Assembly (NCBI GenBank): GCA_964467345.1
Contig: CAYXPY010000004.1
Location: forward strand, 18,634-82,633
Reading direction: 5' to 3'
DNA length: 64,000 bases
DNA from: SM1-50 sp964467345
Lineage (GTDB): Archaea; Thermoplasmatota; E2; DHVEG-1
Notes under the pieces: model-generated
Database searches by the model: none
Seen by the model: the letters and a program-made list of their open reading frames with translations, nothing else
Told to the model about the DNA's origin: nothing
Made by a program: the position numbers and the translations under genes
Shown here: positions 17,170-26,289 of the stretch, in pieces
How the letters are laid out: each line of letters begins with the position of its first letter
How positions within the stretch are numbered: the first letter of the stretch is position 1

Positions 17170-20100
17170 ATGACGAAAAAAAAGGAAGGTATCGGAGCAG
17201 TCGCTGTAATCGGTGGTGGCATCGCCGGTGTTCAGGCTGCTCTTGACCTCGCGGACATGGGATACAAAGTCTATGTCCTTGAGAAATCACCGACCATCGG
17301 TGGCGTGATGGCTCAGCTTGACAAGACGTTCCCAACAAATGATTGTTCCATGTGCATCCTGTCCCCAAAGCTTGTGGACTGCGCACGTCATCAGAATATA
17401 GAGATTCTTACGAATGCATACGTCGAGGGTGTCGAGGGGACCGCAGGAAATTTTACCGTCAAGGTTCTGAAAAAACCCAGATACATCGACATAGAGAAAT
17501 GCACCTCGTGTGGGAGCTGTGAGGACGTCTGCCCAGTTTCCCTTCCAAATGCATTTGAATACGGGTTGGTGAAACGCAAGGCAATCTACAAACCGTTTCC
17601 ACAGGCAATCCCCAATGCCTATGTCATCGACAAGGAAGGCGACGGGAAGCATCGCGGCTGTGTCGATTGTATGCGCTGTGTCAAAGAATGTAAGTCTGGT
17701 GCAATTAACCATGACCAAAAACCAGAGCACGTGCGCTTTCAGGTCGGTGCGGTCATCATCGCTGCAGGTTCACCTCCCTTTGACCCGGTGATAAAACCGG
17801 AGTTCGGGTACAAGAAATTTAAAAATGTGCTTACTAGCGTTGAGTTCGAACGAGTCCTGTCTGCCTCCGGACCCACACAGGGCAAGATCCTCCGACCAAG
17901 TGACCAGAAACACCCGATACGCGTCGCCTGGGTTCATTGTGTCGGATCCCGTGATGCATCAGTCGGTCATGAATACTGCTCCGCGATGTGCTGTATGTAC
18001 ACCGCAAAGGAAGCAATCATCGCCAAAGAGCATGCATATGATATCGAGCCGACCGTGTTCTATATAGATATCCGTTCCTATGGCAAGGATTTTGACAAAT
18101 ACATAGAGCGGGCGAAAAAAGACCATGGACTCCGCTACGTCCGATCCAGGATCTCAGAGATAACTGAGGATCCAAAAACAAAAGACTTAATCATAAAATA
18201 TGAGGATGATGCAGGGAACTTCAAAGAGGAGACATACAACCTTGTGGTCCTATCAGTAGGATTATGTGGTGCTGGTGAACGTCGTAACGAGCTACTGGAC
18301 ATCCTTGGTTTTGATGCTAATGAATTTTTGTTTGTCCGAACAAGCCCCGAGGATCCTGTCGTAATCAAACCAGGGATTTTCGTGGCCGGTTCTTTCCTGG
18401 AGCCACAGGCAATCCCGGAGTCAGTGATGCAAGCTTCTGCTGCGGCTGCCAATGCAGCAGCTTTGCTTAAGGACTCACGAGGGACACTTGTTAAAGAAAA
18501 GGTGTACCCCGTGGAAAAGAACGTATCAGCCGAGAAACCCAGAATAGGCGTATTCCTTTGTAACTGCGGCATTAACATAGGTGGGTACGTCGACGTAACC
18601 GCGGTCGCTGAGTATGTGAAATCATTACCCGATGTCGCATTCGTCGAGACGAACGTCTACACCTGCTCAGAAGATACACAGAAGAAAATCGTTGACGCGA
18701 TACAGAAACATGATCTGAACCGCATCTTGGTTGCCGCCTGCACTCCCCGGACACATGAACCTTTGTTTCAGAAAAGTCTCCGGGACGCGGGTCTGAACCC
18801 CTATTTACTTGAGATGACGAACATCCGGGAGCAATGCTCATGGGTTCATATGGATGAACCCGCCAAAGCTACCGAGAAGGCAAAACAACTGATCGCGATG
18901 ACCGTTGCCAAGACCCGGTTTTTACAGCCCATTCAGGAAGCAGAGATCCCAGTGATCCAAAAAGCACTTGTGATCGGCGGGGGTATCGCCGGGATGACTG
19001 CAGCCTTATCTCTTGCGGAGCAGGGATATGAGACGGTCCTAGTGGAAAAAGAACCAAGACTGGGTGGGTACCTCCATAAGGTGTACTACACCGTTGATGG
19101 TATGGACATCCCACGACTGCTCAAAGACACGACCGGGAAGGTCATGAGCCATCCGCTCATCAAGGTGCATCTCAGCTCACAGGTCAAATCGTTAAAAGGC
19201 TATGTCGGGAGTTATGACTCAACCATCCAGACCCCGACAGACGAGGTATCGTTTTCCCATGGCGTCATCATCGTTGCCCTTGGTGCTGATGAATACAAAC
19301 CACACACCTATCATTATAACAAGGACCCGCGGGTATTAACCCAGTCAGAGCTAGAAAAAGACCTCAGTGTCCTAAAAAAAGAGGACATCCGGGATGGCGA
19401 GACGTTCGTCATGATCCAGTGCGTGGAGTGTCGTGATGAGAAACGACCATACTGCAGTAGAATCTGCTGTATGCAGGCAGTGAAAAACGCACTGAAAATC
19501 AAGGAGTTAAATCCACGTGCCGAGGTATTTGTCTTATACCGGGATCTGATGACCTACGGTTTTAAAGAAAAGTTTTACAAGGATGCCCGTGAGAAGGGTG
19601 TCATGTTTCTCCAGTACGACCCGGAGAAGAAACCAGAGCTTGAGGCAAAGAACGGTCTTGTGGTAAAGGTCCATGAACCGATGCTTGGAGAGCTGTTGAA
19701 GATTCCTACAGACCATCTCATCCTTTCAACAGGGTTACAACCGAACCCTGATAACCCGGTTATCGGAAAACTATTGAAGGTCCCTGTAAACGATGATGGG
19801 TTCTTCCTTGAGGCCCATGTCAAGCTCCGTCCGGTTGATTTTTCAACCCGTGGGGTGTTTGTCGCCGGGAACTGCCATGTCCCTAAGTTTATCAGCGAGT
19901 CCATTTATCAGGCGCAGGCTGCTGCTGCGCGTGCCGCGACAATCCTGTGCAAACCAACGCTGAAAGCAGAGCCAAATGTCGCCTGTGTTGACGATGATCT
20001 CTGCAGTGGCTGTGGTATCTGTATCTCTGTTTGTCCCTATAACGCCATCGAACGGGTCGAGGAAGAAATCGATGGTAAAAAAATGATTCATGCGAGGATA

Positions 20101-20223
20101 AATGAGGGGCTCTGCCAGGGATGCGGCACATGCGTGAGTGCATGCCCCAGCAGCGCGATTCAGCAGCGGGGGTTCAAAGACGCACAACTTCTTCCGATGA
20201 TTGATCAAATAACATCAGAATAA
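17170..20223 (+). CDS. Tandem HdrA-HdrA fusion
   Basis: 1017 residues, two HdrA modules in line. Module 1: FAD motif VIGGGIAGVQAA (about 14-25), CSMCILSPK (about 59-67), ferredoxin CTSCGSCEDVC (about 109-119) and a second site CVDCMRCVKEC (about 160-170). Module 2 starts with GVFLCNCGINIGG (about 459), FAD motif VIGGGIAGMTAA (about 600), and ends with two ferredoxins, CSGCGICISVC and CQGCGTCVSAC. Module 2 lacks the CSxCIL motif, as does the second module of the giant protein, and has CVECRDE where other modules here have CVGSRDE/N. It resembles the QmoA/QmoB theme of paired flavoproteins fused into one chain. Last Hdr gene of the operon. Confidence 0.88.
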   Translation: MTKKKEGIGAVAVIGGGIAGVQAALDLADMGYKVYVLEKSPTIGGVMAQLDKTFPTNDCSMCILSPKLVDCARHQNIEILTNAYVEGVEGTAGNFTVKVLKKPRYIDIEKCTSCGSCEDVCPVSLPNAFEYGLVKRKAIYKPFPQAIPNAYVIDKEGDGKHRGCVDCMRCVKECKSGAINHDQKPEHVRFQVGAVIIAAGSPPFDPVIKPEFGYKKFKNVLTSVEFERVLSASGPTQGKILRPSDQKHPIRVAWVHCVGSRDASVGHEYCSAMCCMYTAKEAIIAKEHAYDIEPTVFYIDIRSYGKDFDKYIERAKKDHGLRYVRSRISEITEDPKTKDLIIKYEDDAGNFKEETYNLVVLSVGLCGAGERRNELLDILGFDANEFLFVRTSPEDPVVIKPGIFVAGSFLEPQAIPESVMQASAAAANAAALLKDSRGTLVKEKVYPVEKNVSAEKPRIGVFLCNCGINIGGYVDVTAVAEYVKSLPDVAFVETNVYTCSEDTQKKIVDAIQKHDLNRILVAACTPRTHEPLFQKSLRDAGLNPYLLEMTNIREQCSWVHMDEPAKATEKAKQLIAMTVAKTRFLQPIQEAEIPVIQKALVIGGGIAGMTAALSLAEQGYETVLVEKEPRLGGYLHKVYYTVDGMDIPRLLKDTTGKVMSHPLIKVHLSSQVKSLKGYVGSYDSTIQTPTDEVSFSHGVIIVALGADEYKPHTYHYNKDPRVLTQSELEKDLSVLKKEDIRDGETFVMIQCVECRDEKRPYCSRICCMQAVKNALKIKELNPRAEVFVLYRDLMTYGFKEKFYKDAREKGVMFLQYDPEKKPELEAKNGLVVKVHEPMLGELLKIPTDHLILSTGLQPNPDNPVIGKLLKVPVNDDGFFLEAHVKLRPVDFSTRGVFVAGNCHVPKFISESIYQAQAAAARAATILCKPTLKAEPNVACVDDDLCSGCGICISVCPYNAIERVEEEIDGKKMIHARINEGLCQGCGTCVSACPSSAIQQRGFKDAQLLPMIDQITSE

Positions 20224-20250
20224 AAAAACAATGGAGAAGGAGCGTAGGAC

Positions 20251-20649
20251 ATGAATATGGAGATTTCATTTCCAGGCGGGAAGAAAGTGGATGCAACCTA
20301 TGAGGGTTTTCGTGTGCAGACGGACCAGCCAGTCGTTGAGGGCGGATCAGGGTTTGCCCCGTCGCCCTTTGATTTGTTCCTTGTTTCGATTGGCACGTGC
20401 ACTGGTTTTTATGTACTTAGTTTCTGCCAGAGGAACAACATTCCCACGGACTCTCTACGGCTGAGTGTAAGTTTTCAGAGGAATCCGGAGACGCATCTCA
20501 TCGAAAACGTGCATATCGACATTCATGTCCCAAAGGAGTTTCCTGAGAAATACAAAAACGCGGTGGTGAAAGCAGCCGGGCTTTGTACTGTAAAACGGAA
20601 TCTGAAGAATCCACCGGAGATTGAGATTCAACTCATCACTAGTTCGTAG
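20251..20649 (+). CDS. OsmC/Ohr-family protein
   Basis: 132 residues. The OsmC fold motifs are visible: GFAPSPFDLFLVSIGTC with Cys50, and AAGLCTVKRNL with Cys112, the two-cysteine pair used by peroxide-reducing OsmC/Ohr proteins. It follows the tandem HdrA gene by 27 bases with SD-like GGAG, so it is probably cotranscribed. A role in thiol or peroxide metabolism next to a thiol-redox operon is plausible; some archaeal OsmC-like proteins of Hdr operons may instead handle sulfur transfer. Confidence 0.85.
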   Translation: MNMEISFPGGKKVDATYEGFRVQTDQPVVEGGSGFAPSPFDLFLVSIGTCTGFYVLSFCQRNNIPTDSLRLSVSFQRNPETHLIENVHIDIHVPKEFPEKYKNAVVKAAGLCTVKRNLKNPPEIEIQLITSS

Positions 20650-20697
20650 TCAGTATCTTTATGTATTTGATTTCCATTGCCAGCAGAGGAGAGTATC

Positions 20698-21963
20698 ATG
20701 CCAGTAACGTTAGTGATAGGGACACAATGGGGCGATGAAGGAAAAGGAAAGGTCGTTGACTATTATTCGAAGAACGCTGATTATGTCGTACGGTTCCAGG
20801 GTGGGAACAACGCAGGTCATACGATCAAGGTAGGAGATGAAGTCTATAAACTCCATGTGGTTCCCTCAGGGGTTATCCAGGGAAAAACAGGGATCATCGG
20901 CAACGGTGTCGTCATCGACCCGGAAATTTTACTACAGGAAATAGATGAATTAATCCAACGAGGACTAAAACCGAAGATTTTTATCAGTGACCGTGCGAAT
21001 ATCATCATGCCGTATCATAAGCTACTTGATGGTGCTGAGGAAGCCTCCCTGGGTGATAAGAAAATCGGCACGACAAAACGAGGCATTGGACCTTGTTACA
21101 GTGATAAGGTCGCCCGCAATGGTATCAGAGCTATTGATCTGACCCAGAAAGAAACCTTACGTGACCTTCTTGCTCGCCTTGTACCCATGAAACAGAAAAT
21201 GATAGATCTCCATGGAATGAAGATAAAGCTTGATGAGAAAGAAATCCTAGAAACCTACAGCATGTATGGAAAACGGTTAAAGGGATATATCACCACGACT
21301 CATATTGAGCTGAACAATGCGATTCAGAAAAAGAAAAACATCCTTTTAGAGGGGGCGCAGGGGACAATGCTTGACGTGGAGTTCGGCACGTATCCGTATA
21401 CGACGTCGTCTCATACAATCGCTGGAGGCTCAACTATCGGCGTTGGCATCGGACCACGTGTTATCAATGAGATAATAGGGATTGTAAAAGCATACACCAC
21501 CAGAGTTGGTGAAGGGCCTCTTCCAACTGAGCTTCTTAACAAAACTGGTGAACATCTCCAGCAGGTTGGCCATGAGTTTGGCACCACCACAAGCAGACCC
21601 CGTCGTTGCGGATGGCTTGACCTTGTCGTCGTGAGGCATTCCTGTATGATTTCGGGTGTTTCAAAACTAGCGATAACCAAACTTGATGTGCTCAGTGGTT
21701 TACCAGAAATCAACGTGTGTACAGAGTATACTCTGAATGGCAAAAAAATCGATTTCTTCCCAGCAAACATCCAGGATGTATCAGCCTGCAAACCTGTATA
21801 TACAACCTTCAAAGGGTGGAAGGTGATGAACCCTGCTACCCAGAGCCTCTCAGACCTACCAAAAGAGGCACAGGCCTATCTGCGTTTCATTGAAAAAGAA
21901 ACAGAGGTCCCAATCGGACTTGTCTCGATTGGACCGGGAAGATCTGAGACCATCGAGGTTTAG
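20698..21963 (+). CDS. purA: Adenylosuccinate synthase
   Basis: 421 residues. Makes adenylosuccinate from IMP, aspartate and GTP in AMP synthesis. The N-terminus VIGTQWGDEGKGK is the GTP-binding signature; QGGNNAGHT, GTTKRGIGPCY and the TTSRPRRCGWLD region are typical. Start at 20698 (ATG) is preferred over the TTG at 20677 because AGGAG lies 7 bases before it. It follows osmC by 48 bases and is convergent with pcc1; the two stop codons overlap (21960-21963). Confidence 0.95.
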   Translation: MPVTLVIGTQWGDEGKGKVVDYYSKNADYVVRFQGGNNAGHTIKVGDEVYKLHVVPSGVIQGKTGIIGNGVVIDPEILLQEIDELIQRGLKPKIFISDRANIIMPYHKLLDGAEEASLGDKKIGTTKRGIGPCYSDKVARNGIRAIDLTQKETLRDLLARLVPMKQKMIDLHGMKIKLDEKEILETYSMYGKRLKGYITTTHIELNNAIQKKKNILLEGAQGTMLDVEFGTYPYTTSSHTIAGGSTIGVGIGPRVINEIIGIVKAYTTRVGEGPLPTELLNKTGEHLQQVGHEFGTTTSRPRRCGWLDLVVVRHSCMISGVSKLAITKLDVLSGLPEINVCTEYTLNGKKIDFFPANIQDVSACKPVYTTFKGWKVMNPATQSLSDLPKEAQAYLRFIEKETEVPIGLVSIGPGRSETIEV

Positions 21964-22199
21964 ATCAGTTGTTTAACGGAGAGGGCGGTCTGAACCCAAC
22001 GAAGATATGAGTTGCACGCCGCTCTCAGAGAGCTGACATCCTCAGATTCTATCTGTACTGTAAGGGTTTTTTTATCTACAGAAAATGTAACAGAAGACTT
22101 TGGGATCTTATGTTTAATCTCAGGGGATAGCGATTGCTCTACCACAGCGGCATCTGATGAAGACGAAAAGAAAAAAAGAAATGTCGCTTTATGGGTCAT
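21960..22199 (-). CDS. pcc1: KEOPS complex subunit Pcc1
   Basis: 79 residues, the usual size for Pcc1, the small dimerising subunit of KEOPS, which makes t6A37 on ANN-decoding tRNAs. The pattern PEIKHKIPKSSVTFSVDKKTLTVQIES... and the C-terminal LRAACNSYLRW are typical. It is the last gene of the exosome/proteasome superoperon and overlaps the rpoP stop by 4 bases (ATGA). This is its common archaeal neighbourhood. Confidence 0.85.
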   Translation of the reverse strand: MTHKATFLFFFSSSSDAAVVEQSLSPEIKHKIPKSSVTFSVDKKTLTVQIESEDVSSLRAACNSYLRWVQTALSVKQLI

Positions 22200-22336
22200 A
22201 GGCTTTTAATTCGCTTTGCGACCGTTGGACGTTCTTTATAGAAGACCTTGCTTCCGCAGTACGGACATTGCATCCCGATGTTCTTGACATCGAACTGGAC
22301 CGCTTTCTTACACAACCCACATTTATACCTGGTCAC
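22196..22336 (-). CDS. rpoP: DNA-directed RNA polymerase subunit P (Rpb12-like)
   Basis: A 46-residue protein with a GTG start at 22336. It reads TRYKCGLCKKAVQFDV, then GMQCPYCGSKVFYKERP and ends VAKRIKSL. CxxC (Cys6, Cys9) and CxxC (Cys24, Cys27) form the zinc ribbon of the smallest archaeal RNA polymerase subunit. The GTG overlaps the rpl37ae stop (GTGA) and the TGA overlaps the pcc1 ATG. Length and both overlaps make the assignment firm. Confidence 0.93.
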   Translation of the reverse strand: MTRYKCGLCKKAVQFDVKNIGMQCPYCGSKVFYKERPTVAKRIKSL

Positions 22337-22626
22337 TTGGATTCCTCCTCAACAGGGGTCTCGACAGGGAGTCCTTTGAGGATTCGTTCAGCGGTGATCC
22401 CAGATGGCGTCGTAGGAAGGTATGCCCCACCAGCAAAGACATTGCCGCATTTTGAGCATTCCCAGATGCTGGTGCTTGTACGTTGGACTGTTTTCTGACC
22501 GCATTGGGGACAGGCATGGCGGAGTCGTTGTTGGTTTTCTACTTCTCGGACCATGGTCCTTGATTTCACACCATATCTGGATGCGTATCGGCCAGAGGTG
22601 CCAACTTTCTTGGTTCGTTTTGACAT
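22333..22626 (-). CDS. rpl37ae: 50S ribosomal protein L37Ae
   Basis: 97 residues with the L37Ae zinc ribbon CPQCGQKTVQR...WECSKCGNVFAGGAY and the basic N-terminus SKRTKKVGTSGRYASRYG. It sits directly after rrp42, as in many archaea, and its stop overlaps the rpoP start. The C-terminal tail is acidic and slightly longer than usual (VETPVEEESK). Confidence 0.95.
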   Translation of the reverse strand: MSKRTKKVGTSGRYASRYGVKSRTMVREVENQQRLRHACPQCGQKTVQRTSTSIWECSKCGNVFAGGAYLPTTPSGITAERILKGLPVETPVEEESK

Positions 22627-22627
22627 G

Positions 22628-23431
22628 TTATTTCCCTATACTTTGATAAAGTCTCTTTCGTATTTCTTGCCCGTTATCAAGAGCTCCTTTTATAACTTTT
22701 TGTATCTCATCCCTGGTAAAGCTGCCTGCAAGCCCTTTTTGCATCGCTCGGATATCACCTTTATGATCTGTTGCTACCGTAAGTCTGGCGTCTGCGATAA
22801 TTTCTTCATCAAAACAGGGGTCAAAGAGGACAAAATCATTTATTTTGACGGCTGTGCATGAAATGGGTGGCTCTGACATAGGTAATGGAAAATCCTCTTT
22901 TTGATATTCTTCCGGGAGTTGTTCACTGAATCGTTTTGCAGGGATAACGGTCGTTGACAATGCAGCAAGAGCTCCAAGGGACGCCGCATCGAAGAGGTTC
23001 CCATCATAGTCAAGTATATGGATATCGATGAACACGATCCACACCTGCTCACCAGGGGTGATTACAAGCTTCTCGACATCAACAACTTGGGATTCACGCA
23101 CACCTCGATCCACAACCCGAGCAAGTTCGATAGCATCCTCCCTTGGAGGACCAGACTCAAAATCAGGTGACGCAAGAGGAATCAGCTCAGCAGCTGTACT
23201 TAAAACACCCATGTTCGGGGAATCCGCGAAAGGCTCACCAAGGTCAATCTTGATTCCGACAAGAACCTGCGTATTACCAATCTTCACCCGAGCGGAGCCT
23301 TCCGCCTTATTGACGACCTTTGTCTCAATCTCTATGTTCCGATACGTATCAAACGTTCGTCCGTCGATGCGTTTCCCTTGTTCAGCAAGCTTTGTGATAT
23401 AATCATGTTTTATTGCAGGAACTATAGTCAT
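22628..23431 (-). CDS. rrp42: Exosome complex subunit Rrp42
   Basis: 267 residues of the RNase PH fold. Rrp42 is the non-catalytic partner of Rrp41 in the hexameric archaeal exosome ring and helps bind RNA. RIDGRTFDTYRNIEIE, GSARVKIGNTQVLVGIK and GNLFDAASLGALAALSTTVIP are characteristic. Its start overlaps the rrp41 stop by 4 bases, so the two ring subunits are coupled in translation. Confidence 0.95.
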   Translation of the reverse strand: MTIVPAIKHDYITKLAEQGKRIDGRTFDTYRNIEIETKVVNKAEGSARVKIGNTQVLVGIKIDLGEPFADSPNMGVLSTAAELIPLASPDFESGPPREDAIELARVVDRGVRESQVVDVEKLVITPGEQVWIVFIDIHILDYDGNLFDAASLGALAALSTTVIPAKRFSEQLPEEYQKEDFPLPMSEPPISCTAVKINDFVLFDPCFDEEIIADARLTVATDHKGDIRAMQKGLAGSFTRDEIQKVIKGALDNGQEIRKRLYQSIGK

Positions 23432-24162
23432 TCTTGCACCTCCGCGGCAACAGACTGATACTTTTCCATGATTGCCTTCTTTTGAAGTTCAGAGACGGTA
23501 TGACACCCTTTCAAAGCAAGGTCAAATGCCTGATTGAACTCATCAAAGGTGAGATGACCATCCATCTGCAACAACAGCACTTCTCCGGTTCTAGGCGATA
23601 TCGCTATCGGGAGGTCTGCATCACCATAATTATCCTCCTCTTTCCCAAGGTCAAGGACGACCTGCCCACCGATTTTTCCTGCTGCACATGCGACCGGGAT
23701 GTCACGCATGGGAATACCTGCATCAACCAATGCAACACCCGCCGCAGTAAGCCCCGCACAACGGGTCCCTGCCTCAGCATCCAGTACCTCGATGTTCACG
23801 TCAATGCTAGCCCGTGGGAATTGCTCGGTCAGAACGACTCTCTCCAATGCCTCAGAGATGACCTTTGAGATTTCCACACTCCGTCGGTCTGGACCAGGGC
23901 GCTTACGGTCCTCAACACTAAACGCGGCCATATTATACCGTGCTTGAACAATTGCTCTCAGGGGATTTTGGGTGTGTCTTGGGACAGCTTCCCGGGGCCC
24001 GTAGACCGCAGCAATAACCTTATTGCCACCCCATTCGAGGTAACAAGAGCCGTCTGCTCGATGTAGCACACCGGCTTGGATTTTTATTTTGCGTAAATCA
24101 TGTGGACCCCGTCCATCTGATCGCTTTCCTTCACTGTTTATTAACTCTATGTCTGATTTCAT
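23428..24162 (-). CDS. rrp41: Exosome complex exonuclease Rrp41
   Basis: 244 residues, catalytic phosphorolytic subunit of the archaeal exosome. The RNase PH motifs are intact: KRSDGRGPHDLRKI, GPREAVPRHTQNPLRA, the RKRPGPDRRS arginine-rich region and NYGDADLPIAI, which supplies the catalytic Asp pair. One-base overlap with the rrp4 stop (TAATG). Confidence 0.95.
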   Translation of the reverse strand: MKSDIELINSEGKRSDGRGPHDLRKIKIQAGVLHRADGSCYLEWGGNKVIAAVYGPREAVPRHTQNPLRAIVQARYNMAAFSVEDRKRPGPDRRSVEISKVISEALERVVLTEQFPRASIDVNIEVLDAEAGTRCAGLTAAGVALVDAGIPMRDIPVACAAGKIGGQVVLDLGKEEDNYGDADLPIAISPRTGEVLLLQMDGHLTFDEFNQAFDLALKGCHTVSELQKKAIMEKYQSVAAEVQE

Positions 24163-24851
24163 TATCTTACATCCTTTGCATCTTTTTTCAAGAATTCTTC
24201 TATCCTATCGGTGAGCCCAAAGCTGATGGCTTCACGTTCGATCATTGAGATTGCAGCCAACACCCTTTCGATGCCATCAGTATCTCCATCGATCCAGATG
24301 CGCCCGTTTTTCCCAACCTTTATCCGACAACGGGTATATTTCTGAATAATCTCAATCATCGAATATTTCTTACCCATAATCCGGCGGTACACCGAGGGCT
24401 CAAATTCTATCAGATGACCCCCTTTAAGTTTGAACAGATTACGGTCATTAAGCGTGATCTGAAGTTTCTTCGATTCATCAACCGAGAGAACCTTCGCCAG
24501 TATGGTATCACCAGTGTTTAAATACTTTTCCGTATCAGCAAATTCGATCTCCCAGGGAACCTCATGGACATGCAAGAGCGCAGGGTATGGTGCGTTGATA
24601 TCAACCATCCAATTCGAGGTTGATGCTTCCTCGACGACACCAATGACAAAATCACCTACAATCGGATCATATCGTCCCTTCAAGGAGATAATATGAATGA
24701 ATTTGTCTTGTATGTTGAGCACCCCAAGCCGCTCGGCAAATATCTTTTTGTTTTCCACAAACGTTCCCCGACCAGGTCTGAATGCTGGTATTTCACCTAA
24801 CACCTGTCCCGGAATGACTACTTGACGTCCTTCATTTGACATAAAATTCAA
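24162..24851 (-). CDS. rrp4: Exosome RNA-binding cap protein Rrp4
   Basis: 229 residues: N-terminal domain (VVIPGQVLGEIPAFRPGRGTF), an S1 domain (GRYDPIVGDFVIGVVEE...DINAPYPALLHV) and a KH domain containing GKNGRIWIDG. Forms the trimeric cap that feeds RNA into the Rrp41/Rrp42 ring. Upstream sbds ends 17 bases before its start. Confidence 0.94.
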   Translation of the reverse strand: MNFMSNEGRQVVIPGQVLGEIPAFRPGRGTFVENKKIFAERLGVLNIQDKFIHIISLKGRYDPIVGDFVIGVVEEASTSNWMVDINAPYPALLHVHEVPWEIEFADTEKYLNTGDTILAKVLSVDESKKLQITLNDRNLFKLKGGHLIEFEPSVYRRIMGKKYSMIEIIQKYTRCRIKVGKNGRIWIDGDTDGIERVLAAISMIEREAISFGLTDRIEEFLKKDAKDVR

Positions 24852-24868
24852 TATCCTTCTTCATAAAC

Positions 24869-25564
24869 CTATTTTAGAATTCTTGTTTCAATGTTCCCTT
24901 TTGTAAGGGTGTTAAGCCTGTCATAAAAATCCGTTTGCATACCTGCAGGTAACTTTACGATACCAATCCATGTACCATCTGACTGCCATTCCTCCCGTTC
25001 CAACGTGCCAAAACTCCGTACAGCACCATATGCCTTCCCTACGTATTCAGGCGGAATCTTCACGGAGATGCGTGACTGTTCCATCGAGATAGGTAAAATA
25101 GGCCGAAGGTGCTCAAGGATGGTTTTCATCTGCTGATTCACTGACTTAAACGGATCGATATGAACTTTTATCTCATCCAAAGCAAGCTCGATACGGGTCC
25201 GGGGATGTGGCATCTTTGTCTGCGGGTCCATCGCGTTCTTCACAATAAGATCAACAATTCGTTTCCTTTTTTTCTCCTGCATCTCGCGACGCTGCTCGGT
25301 GGTAAGCTGGATTTCTCCTTTCTGGATAATCTCTTTGGCGATTGTTGGGACATCAGTAGTGTTGAAATGCTTCTGCAATGATTCGACAGGTGCATGAGTT
25401 CCCTTCTTAGAATCGCTAAACACTGCATCAATCGCAAGAGCAGAGAGGATGTTTTCTGTTTTTCCTTCTATGATATGCTCTGCCTCGTGAGGATCCACGA
25501 GTATCTCGAAGCGATCTGCCCCTTTATGTAACCGTGCTATCACTGCGTTTTCTAAACTAACCAA
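24869..25564 (-). CDS. Ribosome maturation factor SBDS
   Basis: 231 residues, standard SBDS length. The N-terminal domain (VSLENAVIARLHKGADRFEILVDP) and the signature QLTTEQRREMQEKKRKRIVDLI are plain. With EF-2-like GTPases it releases anti-association factor aIF6 from the large subunit. It starts 2 bases after psmA and precedes rrp4, the conserved archaeal order. Confidence 0.94.
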   Translation of the reverse strand: MVSLENAVIARLHKGADRFEILVDPHEAEHIIEGKTENILSALAIDAVFSDSKKGTHAPVESLQKHFNTTDVPTIAKEIIQKGEIQLTTEQRREMQEKKRKRIVDLIVKNAMDPQTKMPHPRTRIELALDEIKVHIDPFKSVNQQMKTILEHLRPILPISMEQSRISVKIPPEYVGKAYGAVRSFGTLEREEWQSDGTWIGIVKLPAGMQTDFYDRLNTLTKGNIETRILK

Positions 25565-25566
25565 CC

Positions 25567-26289
25567 TTACTTTCCTCCAATCGCCTTCGTCACATAAGTT
25601 TTTGTTTCTGAGACGGAAAGAATATGGAATTTGACACCTTTTTTCACGACACCGATTTCAATCGCGTCAGGATTCAACTTCCCCTCTGTGCCCTTATGTA
25701 ATGCTTTTATCCCAAGATCGATTGCCTCTTCCATGGAGACATTCTCTTTATAGTGTTCCTCGAAATACGCCATCGCACCAGTGCGCCCTGCTCCTTCACT
25801 TGCAGCTTTATACTCCATCAACGCCCCGGAGGGGTCAGTGGAAAACAATCGAGCACCCGTCTGATCCACACCAGCGATTAACAATGCAGTCCCAAAGGGT
25901 CGAACACCACCATATTGAGTATAGGTCTGCTTGAAGTCGCAAATGCGTTTTACCAGCGTCTGAACCTGGATTTTCTCACTGTAGGTGATTTCGTTAATCT
26001 GTGCGTCCAACCGGGCTCGATCAATCAAGGAACGCGCATCAGCGACTAGACCAGATGTGGCACATCCAATATGGTCATCGATGACGAAAATCTTCTCAAT
26101 AGAATCTGGTTCAATAAGTCGAGATGTAATCCGTTTATCAACAATTAAAATCGCACCATCCCGGAATTTCACCCCAACAGTCGTTGTCCCGCGTTTAACT
26201 GCTTCTCGAGCATATTCTACCTGGAATAACCGTCCATCCGGGGAAAATACGGTAATCGCTCTATCGTACGCCATATTTGATGGTTGCAT
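25567..26289 (-). CDS. psmA: Proteasome subunit alpha
   Basis: 240 residues. The alpha-type signature MAYDRAITVFSPDGRLFQVEYAREAVKRG is present near the N-terminus; alpha rings gate the archaeal 20S proteasome. The start at 26289 (MQPSNMAYDR) is supported by GAGGTGA about 9 bases upstream. First gene of the psmA-sbds-rrp4-rrp41-rrp42-rpl37ae-rpoP-pcc1 operon, with a TATA box at about 26366-26374. No beta subunit in the window. Confidence 0.95.
   Translation of the reverse strand: MQPSNMAYDRAITVFSPDGRLFQVEYAREAVKRGTTTVGVKFRDGAILIVDKRITSRLIEPDSIEKIFVIDDHIGCATSGLVADARSLIDRARLDAQINEITYSEKIQVQTLVKRICDFKQTYTQYGGVRPFGTALLIAGVDQTGARLFSTDPSGALMEYKAASEGAGRTGAMAYFEEHYKENVSMEEAIDLGIKALHKGTEGKLNPDAIEIGVVKKGVKFHILSVSETKTYVTKAIGGK

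Noticed and set aside
10382..20223. Tandem HdrA modules as an assembly duplication
   Set aside because: The modules differ throughout in sequence, motifs and insertions, so they are old duplicates, not a misassembly.
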